64,000 nt of DNA from Breviolum minutum Mf 1.05b.01 (lineage: Eukaryota; Sar; Dinophyceae; Suessiales; Symbiodiniaceae), in the NCBI GenBank assembly GCA_000507305.1, contig DF239222.1, positions 1 to 64,000 of the forward strand, written 5' to 3'. Below, one piece after another: positions 46,526 through 55,639 of this stretch. The notes under the pieces are model-generated. The model saw only the letters and a program-made list of their open reading frames with translations. It ran no database searches and was not told where the DNA came from. The first letter of the stretch is position 1. Every line of letters starts with the position of its first letter. A program made the translations under genes and the position numbers.

Positions 46526-47023
46526 GCAACAAAAATCATCCCTCTTATTGGAGAAAATGCAAGCGGATATGAGGGAAATTTTGTGTCGGTACGAGTTCTC
46601 CCAACCTTCCTTCGACACACCTTTGGTTTTGAAGCCACCAAGGGATAAACGAATTTTGGGTCAACAAAAAACCGGGACTTGTTAGAAATTATACCCTCCC
46701 AGCAAACTAAGATATCCCAGCACTGGAAAAGGAAAATCATCTTTAAAGTTGCCTTTTTGATGGGATATGTTAGTTCCCAAAAAGGGGTCAGGTCTTTTAA
46801 CAAGTTCCAGTGATGACCAAGTTGAGCCAAAAAATGAAACTTCAAGTTGCGACAAACAACTTGAAGAGAAGGTCGCTTGCATCGATGATTTGTATTTCAG
46901 GTCAAGCAAGCAATTTAGGAGAAAAAAATCAACCCTTCCAGAGATGTCAACTTTAGATACATCTAAGATCCCAAGAACTTCTCACCATCATTATCCTAAG
47001 TTCACCAAGTGCATGGCTATTCT
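46526..47023 (+). CDS. plus-strand gene fragment with two exons, function unknown
   Basis: Exon 46526-46659 (GTTGAG|G to TTGG|GTCAAC) and exon 46792-47023 (GGTCAG|GT to TTCT|GTAAGC) join in phase 1. The product contains LLLEKMQADMREILCRYEFS, PPRDKRILG|LLTSSSDDQV and CIDDLYFRSSKQFRRKK; it is polar, Ser/Lys-rich, with no recognised domain. Both ends are open. A following exon may start at TTGCAG|G (47147), where GVMKSWAKKIVPNVLGLPKF is open, but the phase does not match the GTAAGC donor. It stands on the opposite strand to its larger neighbours. Confidence 0.55.
46660..46791 (+). repeat. introner-like intron: hairpin element (46691-46789) making most of a 132-nt intron
   Basis: The intron inferred between the two exons (GTCAAC...GGTCAG) is filled by a family A hairpin with ends TACCCTCCCAGCAAACTAAG and ATGTTAGTTCCCAAAAAGGG and the family core GGAAAAGGAAAATCATCTT. 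The element's right end lies two bases from the acceptor AG. It therefore behaves like an introner, a mobile element that creates introns, as described in dinoflagellates and some other protists. Confidence 0.65.
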
Positions 47024-47967
47024 GTAAGCCTTGAAAAAAAACAAAAATCAAGATCGTTGGCAGCATGTCACATCACTCACAACTCCCTGGTGAAACTTTT
47101 CGCTTTTTGGCAACCAAAAAACGGCTGGTTCCTTCACACTTGCAGGGTGTGATGAAGTCCTGGGCAAAGAAAATTGTCCCGAACGTTCTGGGACTTCCCA
47201 AATTTAAATACAAGGGAGATATAAACTCACCCTAAACAGCCAAATACCTCCTGACAAGTAGGTATTTTGGATATATTTTGAAAACCCTAAACAGCCAAAT
47301 ACCTCCTGAGAAGTAGGTATTTTAGATATAGTTTTGAGGGTCCAGTCATACCTTCTCCTCAGCAGGTGGCCCTGGATGTCTAGGGTCATATATTGTTGTA
47401 TATTGTCTCTTGAAAATTCTTGTAACAAAAAAAATGACATGTTTAACGTTACAAATCCAAATGGGTCCAGGTATACACTGGGCTTCAGGTGAATTTGTAT
47501 CTTGTATACATATCACTGCAAGGTGTATATACCTGGAACCCTGGAAGATGACCTGATGACCTTGGTTCGAAGTTCCGGTCTTTGTTTTCGAAGGGTTGAT
47601 CTTCAACAATAGAGGTCAGTTGCTTGGGCTAAGGGGTATGATATGATATCTGAAATACAGATACATGTATACATGTACAGTGTGTATATATATAGCTATA
47701 GATATAGATATTTGTAATAGACCCAGTGAAAACCCAAGTGAAATTCACCCAAACGTTGTGATGTTCATCAAATGTGGGTGTTTTGCAATTTCGATGGAGG
47801 ACATCTTCCAACAGGGCTTCCATTTCTGCTACTGCTAACCCACCTATTCAGTGTTCAACACCTTTGCTCCCTTCCATTTTACTAGTTGGTTAGTAGGGAC
47901 CCCTATAGAATAATGGTTTCTTACATTCCCCATTGACATGGGTAGTAAAATCACCTATATAAACTAC
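47024..47967. other. spacer with a 62-bp duplication and microsatellite-like AT tract
   Basis: Besides the tandem pair at 47228-47341 there is an AT-rich run of TATATA/GATATAGATA around 47680-47712. One possible plus-strand exon begins at 47147. Confidence 0.4.
47228..47341. repeat. ~57-bp tandem duplication
   Basis: CACCCTAAACAGCCAAATACC...GTAGGTATTTTGGATATA is repeated with few changes from about 47285. Within each copy AAATACCTCCTGA(C/G)AAGTAGGTATTT is itself an inverted repeat. Confidence 0.8.
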
Positions 47968-48066
47968 ATGAGCAGAGTGGGGGTCATTGCTCATTTCAGC
48001 ACTTCCATCACCATAAAAGTAATATCCAGCCAGCACAAAAATCAAAATCTGCTTGGTGCTTTTCAG
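47968..48066 (-). CDS. exon of a possible membrane (transporter-like) protein
   Basis: TCTAAG|CTG to GCTCAT|GTAGTT, 33 codons in phase 0: LKSTKQILIFVLAGYYFYGD followed by a polar loop. The Lys-rich start plus an apolar helix ending in GD resembles a helix of nucleotide-sugar or EamA-type transporters, but one exon is not enough to name a family. The open frame continues past the GT for 15 residues, so the exon may be longer. Confidence 0.35.
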
Positions 48067-48120
48067 CTTAGAAATATACATAAAAGCTGAAGTCTAAATT
48101 GGGAGCCTACCCCCAAGTGA

Positions 48121-48235
48121 TACTGTTGATGGAAGAAATCCTGCACCAGTTGATATGATAAATATCACATCATTCACAAGGCTTTATTATACATCCCAGT
48201 TGGTTGGGAAGAGGATTTCTGAACCATCAACAGTA
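48121..48235. repeat. inverted-repeat element, family C
   Basis: TACTGTTGATGGAAGAAATC and GGATTTCTGAACCATCAACAG(TA) form inverted ends; internal CCAGTTG/CAGTTGG pairs match the other copies. Confidence 0.85.
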
Positions 48236-48297
48236 TAAAACAGTGGAGAAAAAAGATTGGCTCAGAGGTTTTACACTTCAGAAAACGGATGCTTTCG

Positions 48298-48382
48298 TTA
48301 TTTCGAAATAATGGCCTTTTGAAGCTCCCCCTTGAGGGCCTTGCTTGGATTTGCCATTCGAGACTTCACCAGCTTCGAATCT
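48298..48382 (-). CDS. possible terminal exon, basic C-terminus
   Basis: ACGCCAG|A begins an exon coding DSKLVKSRMANPSKALKGEL and on to ISK then TAA. The peptide is basic and natural-looking. Upstream coding on the same strand (48530-48800, with a stretch IYHSAASVWKKLQKRR) is open in two frames and could not be joined. Confidence 0.4.
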
Positions 48383-49704
48383 CTGGCGTAACAAAACTCT
48401 ACAACCGACGGGTCCCAACACCCAACTGGGAAATTTTGGGTGCAAATAAGGGGAAAAAAATCCAAAGCCTCCGACCATTGCATGGATGAACACAATAAGA
48501 CCATCCTAAAGAGTTTGGATAAACTCAAAGTCAACCGAAAAAAAAGAGCAAAAACAAAATCCCAACACAACCAAACCAAAACCCATCAACTGCCCATCCC
48601 AACAGGCAACATCTCCTCTTCTGGAGCTTCTTCCAAACAGAAGCGGCACTGTGGTAAATGTTGCGGGCTTCCGGGTAAGATGCTCTGGCCCTTCCACAAC
48701 GCACAAAAATGCCAGGAAAACGTTGGTCCAAGAGGGGCTTAGTAGGTCTAGACTTCGTGACAGAGCGAACCTTGCATTCAAGGAGTACACTGCCCAAGAT
48801 TCAAGATAGCACCGGCCAGGAGGCCGGGCCCCAAAAAGGAAAGGATCGTCTTCCAACCCCAGTGTTTCAGGCGCTGTGGAGGGTATCTTTGATGAATGTC
48901 ACAGCTCAACGTGTTTTTGTTTCAAAACAACTTACTATAATGAGGAGGTTCCCAATTGACTAGGTCTCCGTTTTCTTTTGGAATTTCAGGAAATTTTAAA
49001 AATGAAAAAAAGTCAACCCCTCCACCTTCAAACTTGCAAATTGATCAAGATTCCATATATTTTGAGAGCTTGCCCTGAGATTAATTTCCATCTTTGGAAC
49101 GACTTGTTCCTTCTTGTGTTCTTTCCATGCAATCCGGGGCAACCAGCTGGGTTCCATGGGATCTGGATAGCCGGGACCAGAAATCTGAGAAAAAAATCAT
49201 GTCTTTTTTAAAGTCCAACTTTGATCCGTACTTGGATGTCCCGTTGGAAGTTAGGATCCATGGTGAGGATCAATGGGTTATAAGCCCAATAATACCAAAT
49301 TTATTTATAAGGTCATAACCCATTTACTAATTACTAACCATTGATCCTAACTTCCCGGCATCCAAGTACAACCCTGGAAAATGAACAGCTGGAACCTAAA
49401 AATCACCCATTCTTGAAAAGGAAAATCATCTGAACCAAACCTCCATTTTTGGGGGTTCAAAATATTAAGTTTCAAGTCGTGTACAGCCAATTAAATATTC
49501 AAGAACGCTTCAGGAATATAATGGAATACGTATTATATACATAATATGTCTATATACAATCTGTATATGAACATAGACCTCTATATAGTCTCCAATTTAG
49601 AAAAAGACAAAAGATAAGGATCCATCATATAAGATTTATGAACAAAAATCACCCATCTTCCGGGATATTTTTGAGAATCATCCAACATCTTCCATCCAGC
49701 CCAC
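48383..49704. other. unresolved coding-like and repeat sequence
   Basis: 48440-48860 is open on both strands (plus: Lys-rich, with KRHCGKCCGLPGKMLWPFH; minus: apolar and Arg-rich). 49240-49375 is an inverted repeat of TTGGATG(C/T)C...AAGTTAGGATC flanking TAAGCCC. Nothing firm could be called. Confidence 0.3.
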
Positions 49705-49761
49705 ATCGCCAATCTCCACCATCTCAACCTCTTCCATCTTCAACTCCGGGGTTGTCGCCAT
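49705..49761 (-). CDS. possible first exon, acidic N-terminus
   Basis: An ATG opens MATTPELKMEEVEMVEIGD followed by GTGGGC, giving 19 codons in phase 0. It could be the start of the gene ending at 48298 or including 47968-48066. Confidence 0.35.
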
Positions 49762-49837
49762 GGTGATTTTTTGAGGGCTGGCAACTGACAACTGCTGTCA
49801 GATTTTTTGTACATCCCAAAAAAGTCATCTGTTGATA

Positions 49838-50032
49838 CTATTGGGGACATTTTTTTGTTGAGATCTTATGATTTTTTGCTTGCTTGAATTCTTGCTTGCA
49901 CATGGATGCCAATGATATGTGTTTACGTTTCTCCGAATCTGTTTTCTTCACGTGGTGCATAAGTGGCGTGTCAACCTTAAATTTGCTGGGAATTATATAA
50001 ATGACATCCAACTTGACTTGCTTGTCGGCCAT
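49838..50032 (-). CDS. hypothetical 64-residue protein
   Basis: Starts at an ATG: MADKQVKLDVIYIIPSKFKV, then DTPLMHHVKKTDSEKRKHIS, ending KKCPQ and a stop. It is basic with a short apolar strand. The composition is protein-like and no low-complexity sequence is involved. It could equally be a first exon. It lies 0.9 kb downstream of the LRR gene's stop on the same strand. Confidence 0.4.
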   Translation of the reverse strand: MADKQVKLDVIYIIPSKFKVDTPLMHHVKKTDSEKRKHISLASMCKQEFKQAKNHKISTKKCPQ

Positions 50033-50959
50033 TCATAACTCATGGCATGCCATGACACTACCAGACCTGCGATTTTTTTGTTTCACAAAAAAAATAAGCC
50101 AAACAAGGGCTCATGGCAACGGCGGTATCACTAAATGGGGGTTTCCTAAAATGGTGGTACTCAACAACCATGGGTTTTCCCACTAAAAATGATCATTTTG
50201 GGGTGTTTTGGGGGTACCACCATTTAAGGAAACACCCAAATAACAACAGCCAAATATATCTTCCTGGTGTGGTCACGGAACTTTCCTTTCTTGTAGATGC
50301 AAGGTTGGGCCCCTACCAGTTGCAAGGAGGGCCCCATGTCACTCCACTCATTTCGGGGTGAAATAACCCCAGCTACCCATTTATATATTTAACAGGGTTA
50401 TTTCACCCCATTTGTAACTGGATCCGGGGCCCACCTTGTGGGAATGAAGTTGGCATACATCAAGTGATGAAGGTCCGAAACTTCAATTTGATCTTCTAGA
50501 TGAATGGTTCATTGGTGGTTGGCTGGTTGGTTGGTTGATTCGTACCTGGCAAACAAACCACTCAACAATTGATCTCAAATATGATGGACTTGTAGTAAAA
50601 CCATAGTTTTCCAGGTGTGTCTCAAAACTTCGAAGGCACCTAAATCCAGTGGTTGACTACTTCTATTCACCATCTGGGTGTCCCTAATTTTGAAACATCC
50701 CCAGGTGGTGTTCCTATGAAACGAACTGTTGGAAAATGAGTTTGTGCAAAACTGGACTGCAAATGACAGTGGTGAACATATAAGTTCTCTGAACTTGCAG
50801 TGTCTTCAAGTCATGAGTTTCCCAGCCCCGAGGTGGTCGGAAAACCAATGGCAGTCCGAGTTTTCCGTCTTAGCAATGTCTGAGTTTGCTTCGACATGGC
50901 TTGCACAAGAAGGTGAAACAGCTAATAAAACATGATGATACATGAAGCATGGTCACACT
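50033..50959. other. spacer downstream of the LRR gene
   Basis: Contains a long imperfect palindrome at about 50105-50245 (AAATGGGGGTTTCCTAAAATG...CCATTTAAGGAAACACCC) and a family F element at 50301-50442. 50729-50935 is open on plus but shows no splice-supported exon. Confidence 0.45.
50301..50442. repeat. inverted-repeat element, family F
   Basis: GCAAGGTTGGGCCCCTACCA and ATCCGGGGCCCACCTTGTGG are the inverted ends; GGGGTGAAATAACCCC and GGGTTATTTCACCCC face each other inside. Confidence 0.85.
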
Positions 50960-53900
50960 TCAAAGGGATATGATATGCCCCTGCGGGGTCATTTCGATGA
51001 TCAAATCTGGTCGTTGCTGCATCACATCCAACAGCGGGCCAAGATCAGCAATGCCTCAGCATCAGAATATGAACTTGAATGAAATTGAACTCGAAGCTAC
51101 AATTTCCTACACTATACGATCTTTTGTGCCTCAGAAACAAAGTCAAAAATGGGGTCAGTTGAATTCATACCGTTCATTCTGAGGTGGTAAATATGCCAAA
51201 CATATCAACTCACTCACCTGAGATACCATTACGTCGCAAATTCAGCTGCTTGAGTGTCCGTGTTGTCTGATCCAGCAGCGTTTCTGCAATGATTGCTGCT
51301 GCATCATGCAGTCCACAATTTTCCATTTGTATATCGCTAGCTCCACTTCGAAGCAGTGCAATTGCATCATCGTTCCTCGGCGGGGTTCCATACAACCAGC
51401 ATCACTACCACCACAGCAGCAGCAGCAAACAAAAATGACAACAACCGTCTTTTTGGAAAGATGTTTCGTCGCGGGTTTTAAAGATACAACGCCTCTTCGG
51501 AACATAGTATCCATTGTTTGCCAAGGCAAGGGAAATTGCAGCCGGAACTGGAAACAGCAATCAAAAAAAAGCAATAAAGGGGCAACCTGCAAACCTAAAA
51601 ACGGGGACTGAAAACACCCAATCCATCCCTACAACACTGTGAGATCACACAACTTGTACTATTGCGTCTTGGTTCGTGAGTGGGGTCCCATTCACCGCGA
51701 TGTGTGTCAGCCTGGTGTAGCAAGGCAAAGCCTCCCGCAAGTGCTCCAGCGCCATACGGTCAAGCTTCTCCAGTTGAAGATGTGTTGTAGTTGAAGTTTT
51801 CATCTTGAAGACTTTCTCTTGGAGCTTGTACATCAATGCCGAATCATCCCTGGTGTCAAATCAAGGTTGACATTCGATGAAATTCAGTTGCCCAGTTGCC
51901 CACATAAAATCAAAAGAAAGCCGATATGATATGTCTTCAAAAATGAATCTACCTCCTTCAAGAAGGGGAACTCAAATGCTTTCAGAGTTTGCCTGGATTC
52001 ACCTTTTCAATGCCAAGATTCTTGTATGTAAAGCGCATCTCCGCCATGAATTGGCGGAAGGCTTGGGGAGTCAGCGGAACGCCCCCTGCAAGAAGCAATC
52101 CGCGTAGAAATGCCCACTGCTTCTCAGCCTGGCACCATCCACGTAGGTGGTATGGTGTGGAATTCAAGCGCAACGTGGCTATGGACATCAACACTACTAG
52201 GCTGTCTGCTTCGCAGAAAGCTAAAACCTCACTGGCACTTTTCAAGTGCTCCGGGGTTAAGTCTGCTAAAAATGTGACGTCGACCGCTTCATGCGAGTAA
52301 AGAATGTGCATTCTGTCAAGGGCTTTGTGAAACCAGCGATCTTCCTCAGGTGTTCTGCGGAATTGGAAGAGTGAAACATAATCCAGGAACACCCAGGTCA
52401 ATCCGTTCCCGACGCGTTTGCTGTACTTCTCTGCGAGTTGGGCCAACTGAAACCCCCAAGGATCCGGGTGCTGCATGGCTTCCCACATGTGGGAAACAGC
52501 ACAAAAATTCACTGTAGTCAACGCAGAAGCAGAAGTCCTCTCTGCAGTGGGCATGGAAACCTGGCCTGTCAACATGTCACCGGTCCACTGAAACAAAGAA
52601 GTCTGAGAGCGTTCCTGCCTCTGTCAGTATTTGGCCATTTGTGACTAGGTGGGGAAAACCTCCTGAACATTCCCTGAACGATTTTGACCACGGCAATCTA
52701 GACCAAACTATAGAGGAAAGAAAGGCCGAAACCTCAAAGAAAGCTACCAACTTGGTGTTCTGATCTATATTGATTGATGGTGGTGATAAAGAAAATGCAA
52801 AATGCGCCGCCCTATAAATGACATTCAAAGTTGGAATTGATGACATTGTGTGCCCAATCCGCACCTACACTAGCCGCACTAGCTGCATTTGCCTATGCAA
52901 TTCTAGTTCTCACAGAATCTTCTGCCAGACATGAAAATAAATTCTCATCTGATCCCATCTGCCTGTCATATCGTTGACGAGCAATTTCTTGTACTCGTGG
53001 AGTTCCACGAGAGCTGTGTCACCGTTTCTGGTGCGCATAGTTTCAGCCTCTTGTCGGCGAGGCAATGCCTTGCCATCTTCGTGGAGTTCCAGCAGAAACT
53101 CAAGGCGAACGAGCCGTATGTTGGCTGAGATCAGGAATTCGATGAACTCCTTTGGATCTTCCAGGTCATCATCTGGCGAAATCGGAGCAAGGTGATTGCA
53201 GAGGGTTGGCTTCATCATTGTGAGAGCATGGTTGACCTAGGAACCTGTTCGGACAAACTGACACTTGCATGATACCACATTTCAAAACCATCCAACAGCC
53301 CGAAGAGCCAAAAATAAATTGCAAATTACAATGGACAAATGATGAAAATGCCAAGTGAAGTTCACTTGGTAGACATTTTGGGCAGATTTGATTCGTGCCA
53401 ACGCCAAGTTATGAATCTGCTTGACACAGGAGTGAACCGTGAGCACATCGGTCAACCACGTCAAACACATCCACCTGTTGCTACTGTTGATGCGAATGCC
53501 CTTTGATTGAAGCTGGGATCTTTTGGGAGAGTGAAACAGATTTAAAAGAGTGTACATTCAGAGGTTCCTAGCTCTGCCAACACCAAATCTGTCCCACCCA
53601 ACTGCCTTTCTCGGTTGGCTCCTGTGTGGCCTGTGCGGGCTCCTCCTGTGTGGCCTGTGCGGGAGCCAAATGCCAAGGTTCGCAAATTTCCCAAGTTGAT
53701 TAAAAACTTGGTTGGCCATGTGGATGTCCCATGCAGACTAAAGCAAAAGTACCAACAAGTACCACACCTTCATGAAGAAAAAATTGCATTTAGAGCATTT
53801 GCCTGGTTTGAGGAAATTAAAAACAACAGACTCTAATTCCTGGTACCTGTCACATGCCACATACCTGATTAAATATATATGATGGAAAGATTCCGCGAAG

Positions 53901-55639
53901 TTGAAGCAAAGGGAAAACACTCCGAAACGAAATACAGTACATCGAATTGCGCAACAGGAGCTTCCAAAATCTCTTGAACATGTCGGAGATCATATAGCCG
54001 ACTTGTCTTAGACTTGGCAGTAAACGTCGAACAAAATTTAGATTGTGTAATAGTTCATTTTTCTACTCAAGTCTCATCTCTGTATCGAGACCCTCCTAGC
54101 GATACGGCAATACCATGGACCACGCATCCCGTCCTCGCATTTTCGTCGGAATGCTAACTTCAGAGGCCGAGCCGTGAACATGGGCTCGATCTCGCCTGAT
54201 TCCGCCGGGGCAAAGAGTAGTCGACTTAAAGTAGGACCCCAATTGAGGTTTCGAGTGCGTGACTCTCTGCTTGTTTTGGCATGACAGGATTCGTTCTGAA
54301 GTGCATCACATCAGCGTGCAGCGTGCAAACAGAAGTATAGATATAGTCGCTATAGTTAAGCTATAGTCATATAGGCGTTCGATGTTTTTTGAGCAAGAAT
54401 GCTAGTGGAAGTCCTGTTATAAAGCATTACTGCATCCTGAGCGACCATGTCGCTGCACAGGAGACAAAAATGAGAAAGATGAGTTTGGCGACGATGACAA
54501 ACGCAATCCTACCAAGCTGTGCCTTGTTTCAGCTTCGTTACATCAACATCGTTCACCTGCTGCTGCGCTGCCGTGGCTTTGGAGGAAACAACAAATCAGA
54601 CACAAAGGCAAAACAGAAATGGGTCATGTTGTCTGGCAAACGAGCTACTATTGGGGATTTCCGGATGTTCATATGAAAGAGCAGTGTTCGCTCCTTTGCC
54701 CGGGCGATTGGAGCCTGTATTATCCGTTGCGAAAAGGCTTGACATTGATGTCCGGTAGCATGAAATTGACCCCAGATCTTCATGATGCAAAGCATTTTGC
54801 AGGATATTCAAATGTGCGTAAGAATTCATAATTTACACTAATGTCGTCTGTATATATTTTTGTATTTGCTTCCAAGCAGGATTTCATCTACTTTCGAGCA
54901 GGTGTCATTTTTCCATCAAACAATATTTGAGAGTACCAGCTCAAGGTGGCGGAGGCCATTTCTGAAGATTGCACATTTCAATGATCAAAAGTATTCTATC
55001 TTTCATCAACTCTGGCCACCCATCCAACCATCCAACCAAACCTCGATGAGTTCGTCACAGGCTCTGAGCTCTGTGTCGACTGCTGCACAGTTGGGCAGGT
55101 CAATCAAGGTCGGCGGCTCCCAGTCAAACCTGTGCAATCAAAGGAATGCTGCCCTGAAAACGCCATGGCATTCCCAATGAGTGGCCAAAAATCATCCCAG
55201 AAAGGCCCAAAGCCAAGTCTGAGGCAAAAAAATAACGAGTTGATGATTTGCTCTTTGACTTCAGCAAACAGCATCACTTTCGAAGTGTCTAAGTGAAGGT
55301 GATGAAAAGTGATGAAAAGTGTGCCCCCTCTGTCCTCAGCCCGTGTAGGTCGTCACCAGCTTTGAACACCACCTCGTAGTAGTGAAAGTTTTCCTCACAG
55401 CACTTTAAAGTCTTCGAGCGACTGTGACAAAACTCATTCCATTTCATTCCCCAACAAACCAAAAATGCAAACTTCCACAGTGGTCAAACTCCTTATGGCA
55501 ACATGGAGATGATGTGAGAAAATTGACTTACAGCAACCTTGCAAATGTTGAAAGAAAGCACAACAGCGATTGGGGAAAAACAAACTTCGAAGGATTGCAC
55601 GAGACGAAATGCCAAAGAACAGTCAAGAGTGACTGTCGG
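50960..55639 (-). CDS. WCxxE-domain / leucine-rich-repeat protein, C-terminal part of a receptor-like gene
   Basis: Minus-strand exons: 55532-55639, 55357-55411, 55164-55218, 55042-55129, 54513-54556, 53375-53474, 52914-53236, 52003-52618, 51649-51849, 51218-51375, 50960-51054 (stop TGA). Phases match at every joint but one: 52003 ends in phase 0 while 51849 needs phase 2. Introns are short (120-1040 nt) and mostly end AG|G. The region has an apolar stretch near 55.5 kb, a helical charged exon (FIEFLISANIRLVRLEFLLE) at 52914-53236, a 205-residue domain at 52003-52618, then LRRs of the ribonuclease-inhibitor type (ALEHLREALPCYTRLTHIAV; LKQLNLRRNGISG; LLDVMQQRPDL). The order suggests a sensor with a signalling-like domain next to an LRR. 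The first three exons and the micro-exon at 54513 rest on phase and are less sure. Confidence 0.65.
51218..51849 (-). CDS. two LRR exons
   Basis: Exons 51649-51849 and 51218-51375 carry RI-type repeats: LEKLDRMALEHLREALPCYT then RLTHIAVNGTPLTNQDAI, and DIQMENCGLHDAAAIIAETL then TRTLKQLNLRRNGISG. The 273-nt intron (GT|GTGATC...CCGAG|G) keeps phase 2. The second exon ends in a consensus donor CAG|GTGAGT. The last exon (50960-51054) completes the final repeat. Confidence 0.75.
52003..52618 (-). CDS. exon with a HET/TIR-like 'HPDPWG...WxFxDY...RGWCxxE' domain
   Basis: A 616-nt exon, AGAG|GCAGG to GAAAAG|GTGAAT, giving 205 codons, one of the longest splice-supported exons here. Key blocks in order are SHMWEAMQHPDPWGFQLAQL (about residue 38), GLTWVFLDYVSLFQFRRTPE (about 68), MHILYSHEAVDVTFL, and YHLRGWCQAEKQWAFLRG (about 153). 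A tryptophan-aspartate strand followed later by RGWCxxE is the pattern of algal/fungal HET-like and TIR-like signalling domains. I judge it a relative of these, not a classical TIR. The next exons code LRRs. Confidence 0.8.
52914..53236 (-). CDS. helical exon before the WCxxE domain
   Basis: TCCTAG|GTCAAC to ATTCT|GTGAGA; 107 codons, phase 0-in and 2-out. Contains NHLAPISPDDDLEDPKEFIE, then a long amphipathic stretch and LVELHEYKKLLVNDMTGRWD. Family unknown. It follows, in phase, the exon 53375-53474 (TDVLTVHSCVKQIHNLALAR). Confidence 0.75.
53620..53672. repeat. 24-bp tandem duplication
   Basis: GGCTCCTGTGTGGCCTGTGC is followed 24 bp later by a near copy (GCTCCTCCTGTGTGGCCTGTGCGGG). It lies in an intron of the minus-strand gene. 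Confidence 0.85.
54099..54210 (+). ncRNA. 5S rRNA-like relic or 5S-derived element
   Basis: Starting GCGATACGGCAATACCATGG it follows the 5S order: TACGGCnATACC, then CGCATCCCGTCC, GGAATGCTAAC, AGAGGCCGAGCC, CATGGGCTCGATC and GCCTGATTCCGCCGGGG. These match the universal 5' (GCCTACGGCCATACC), TCCCGTCCGA, GAAGTTAAG, GGATGGGTGACC and CCTGGGAATTCCGGG blocks with many substitutions, over about 112 nt. The internal promoter blocks are degraded, so it is probably a pseudogene or a 5S-headed SINE inside a large intron of the LRR gene. Confidence 0.45.

Noticed and set aside
48440-48742. Plus-strand 100-codon Lys-rich frame with a CGKCC motif
   Set aside because: The opposite strand is equally open over 116 codons; no start or splice evidence separates them.
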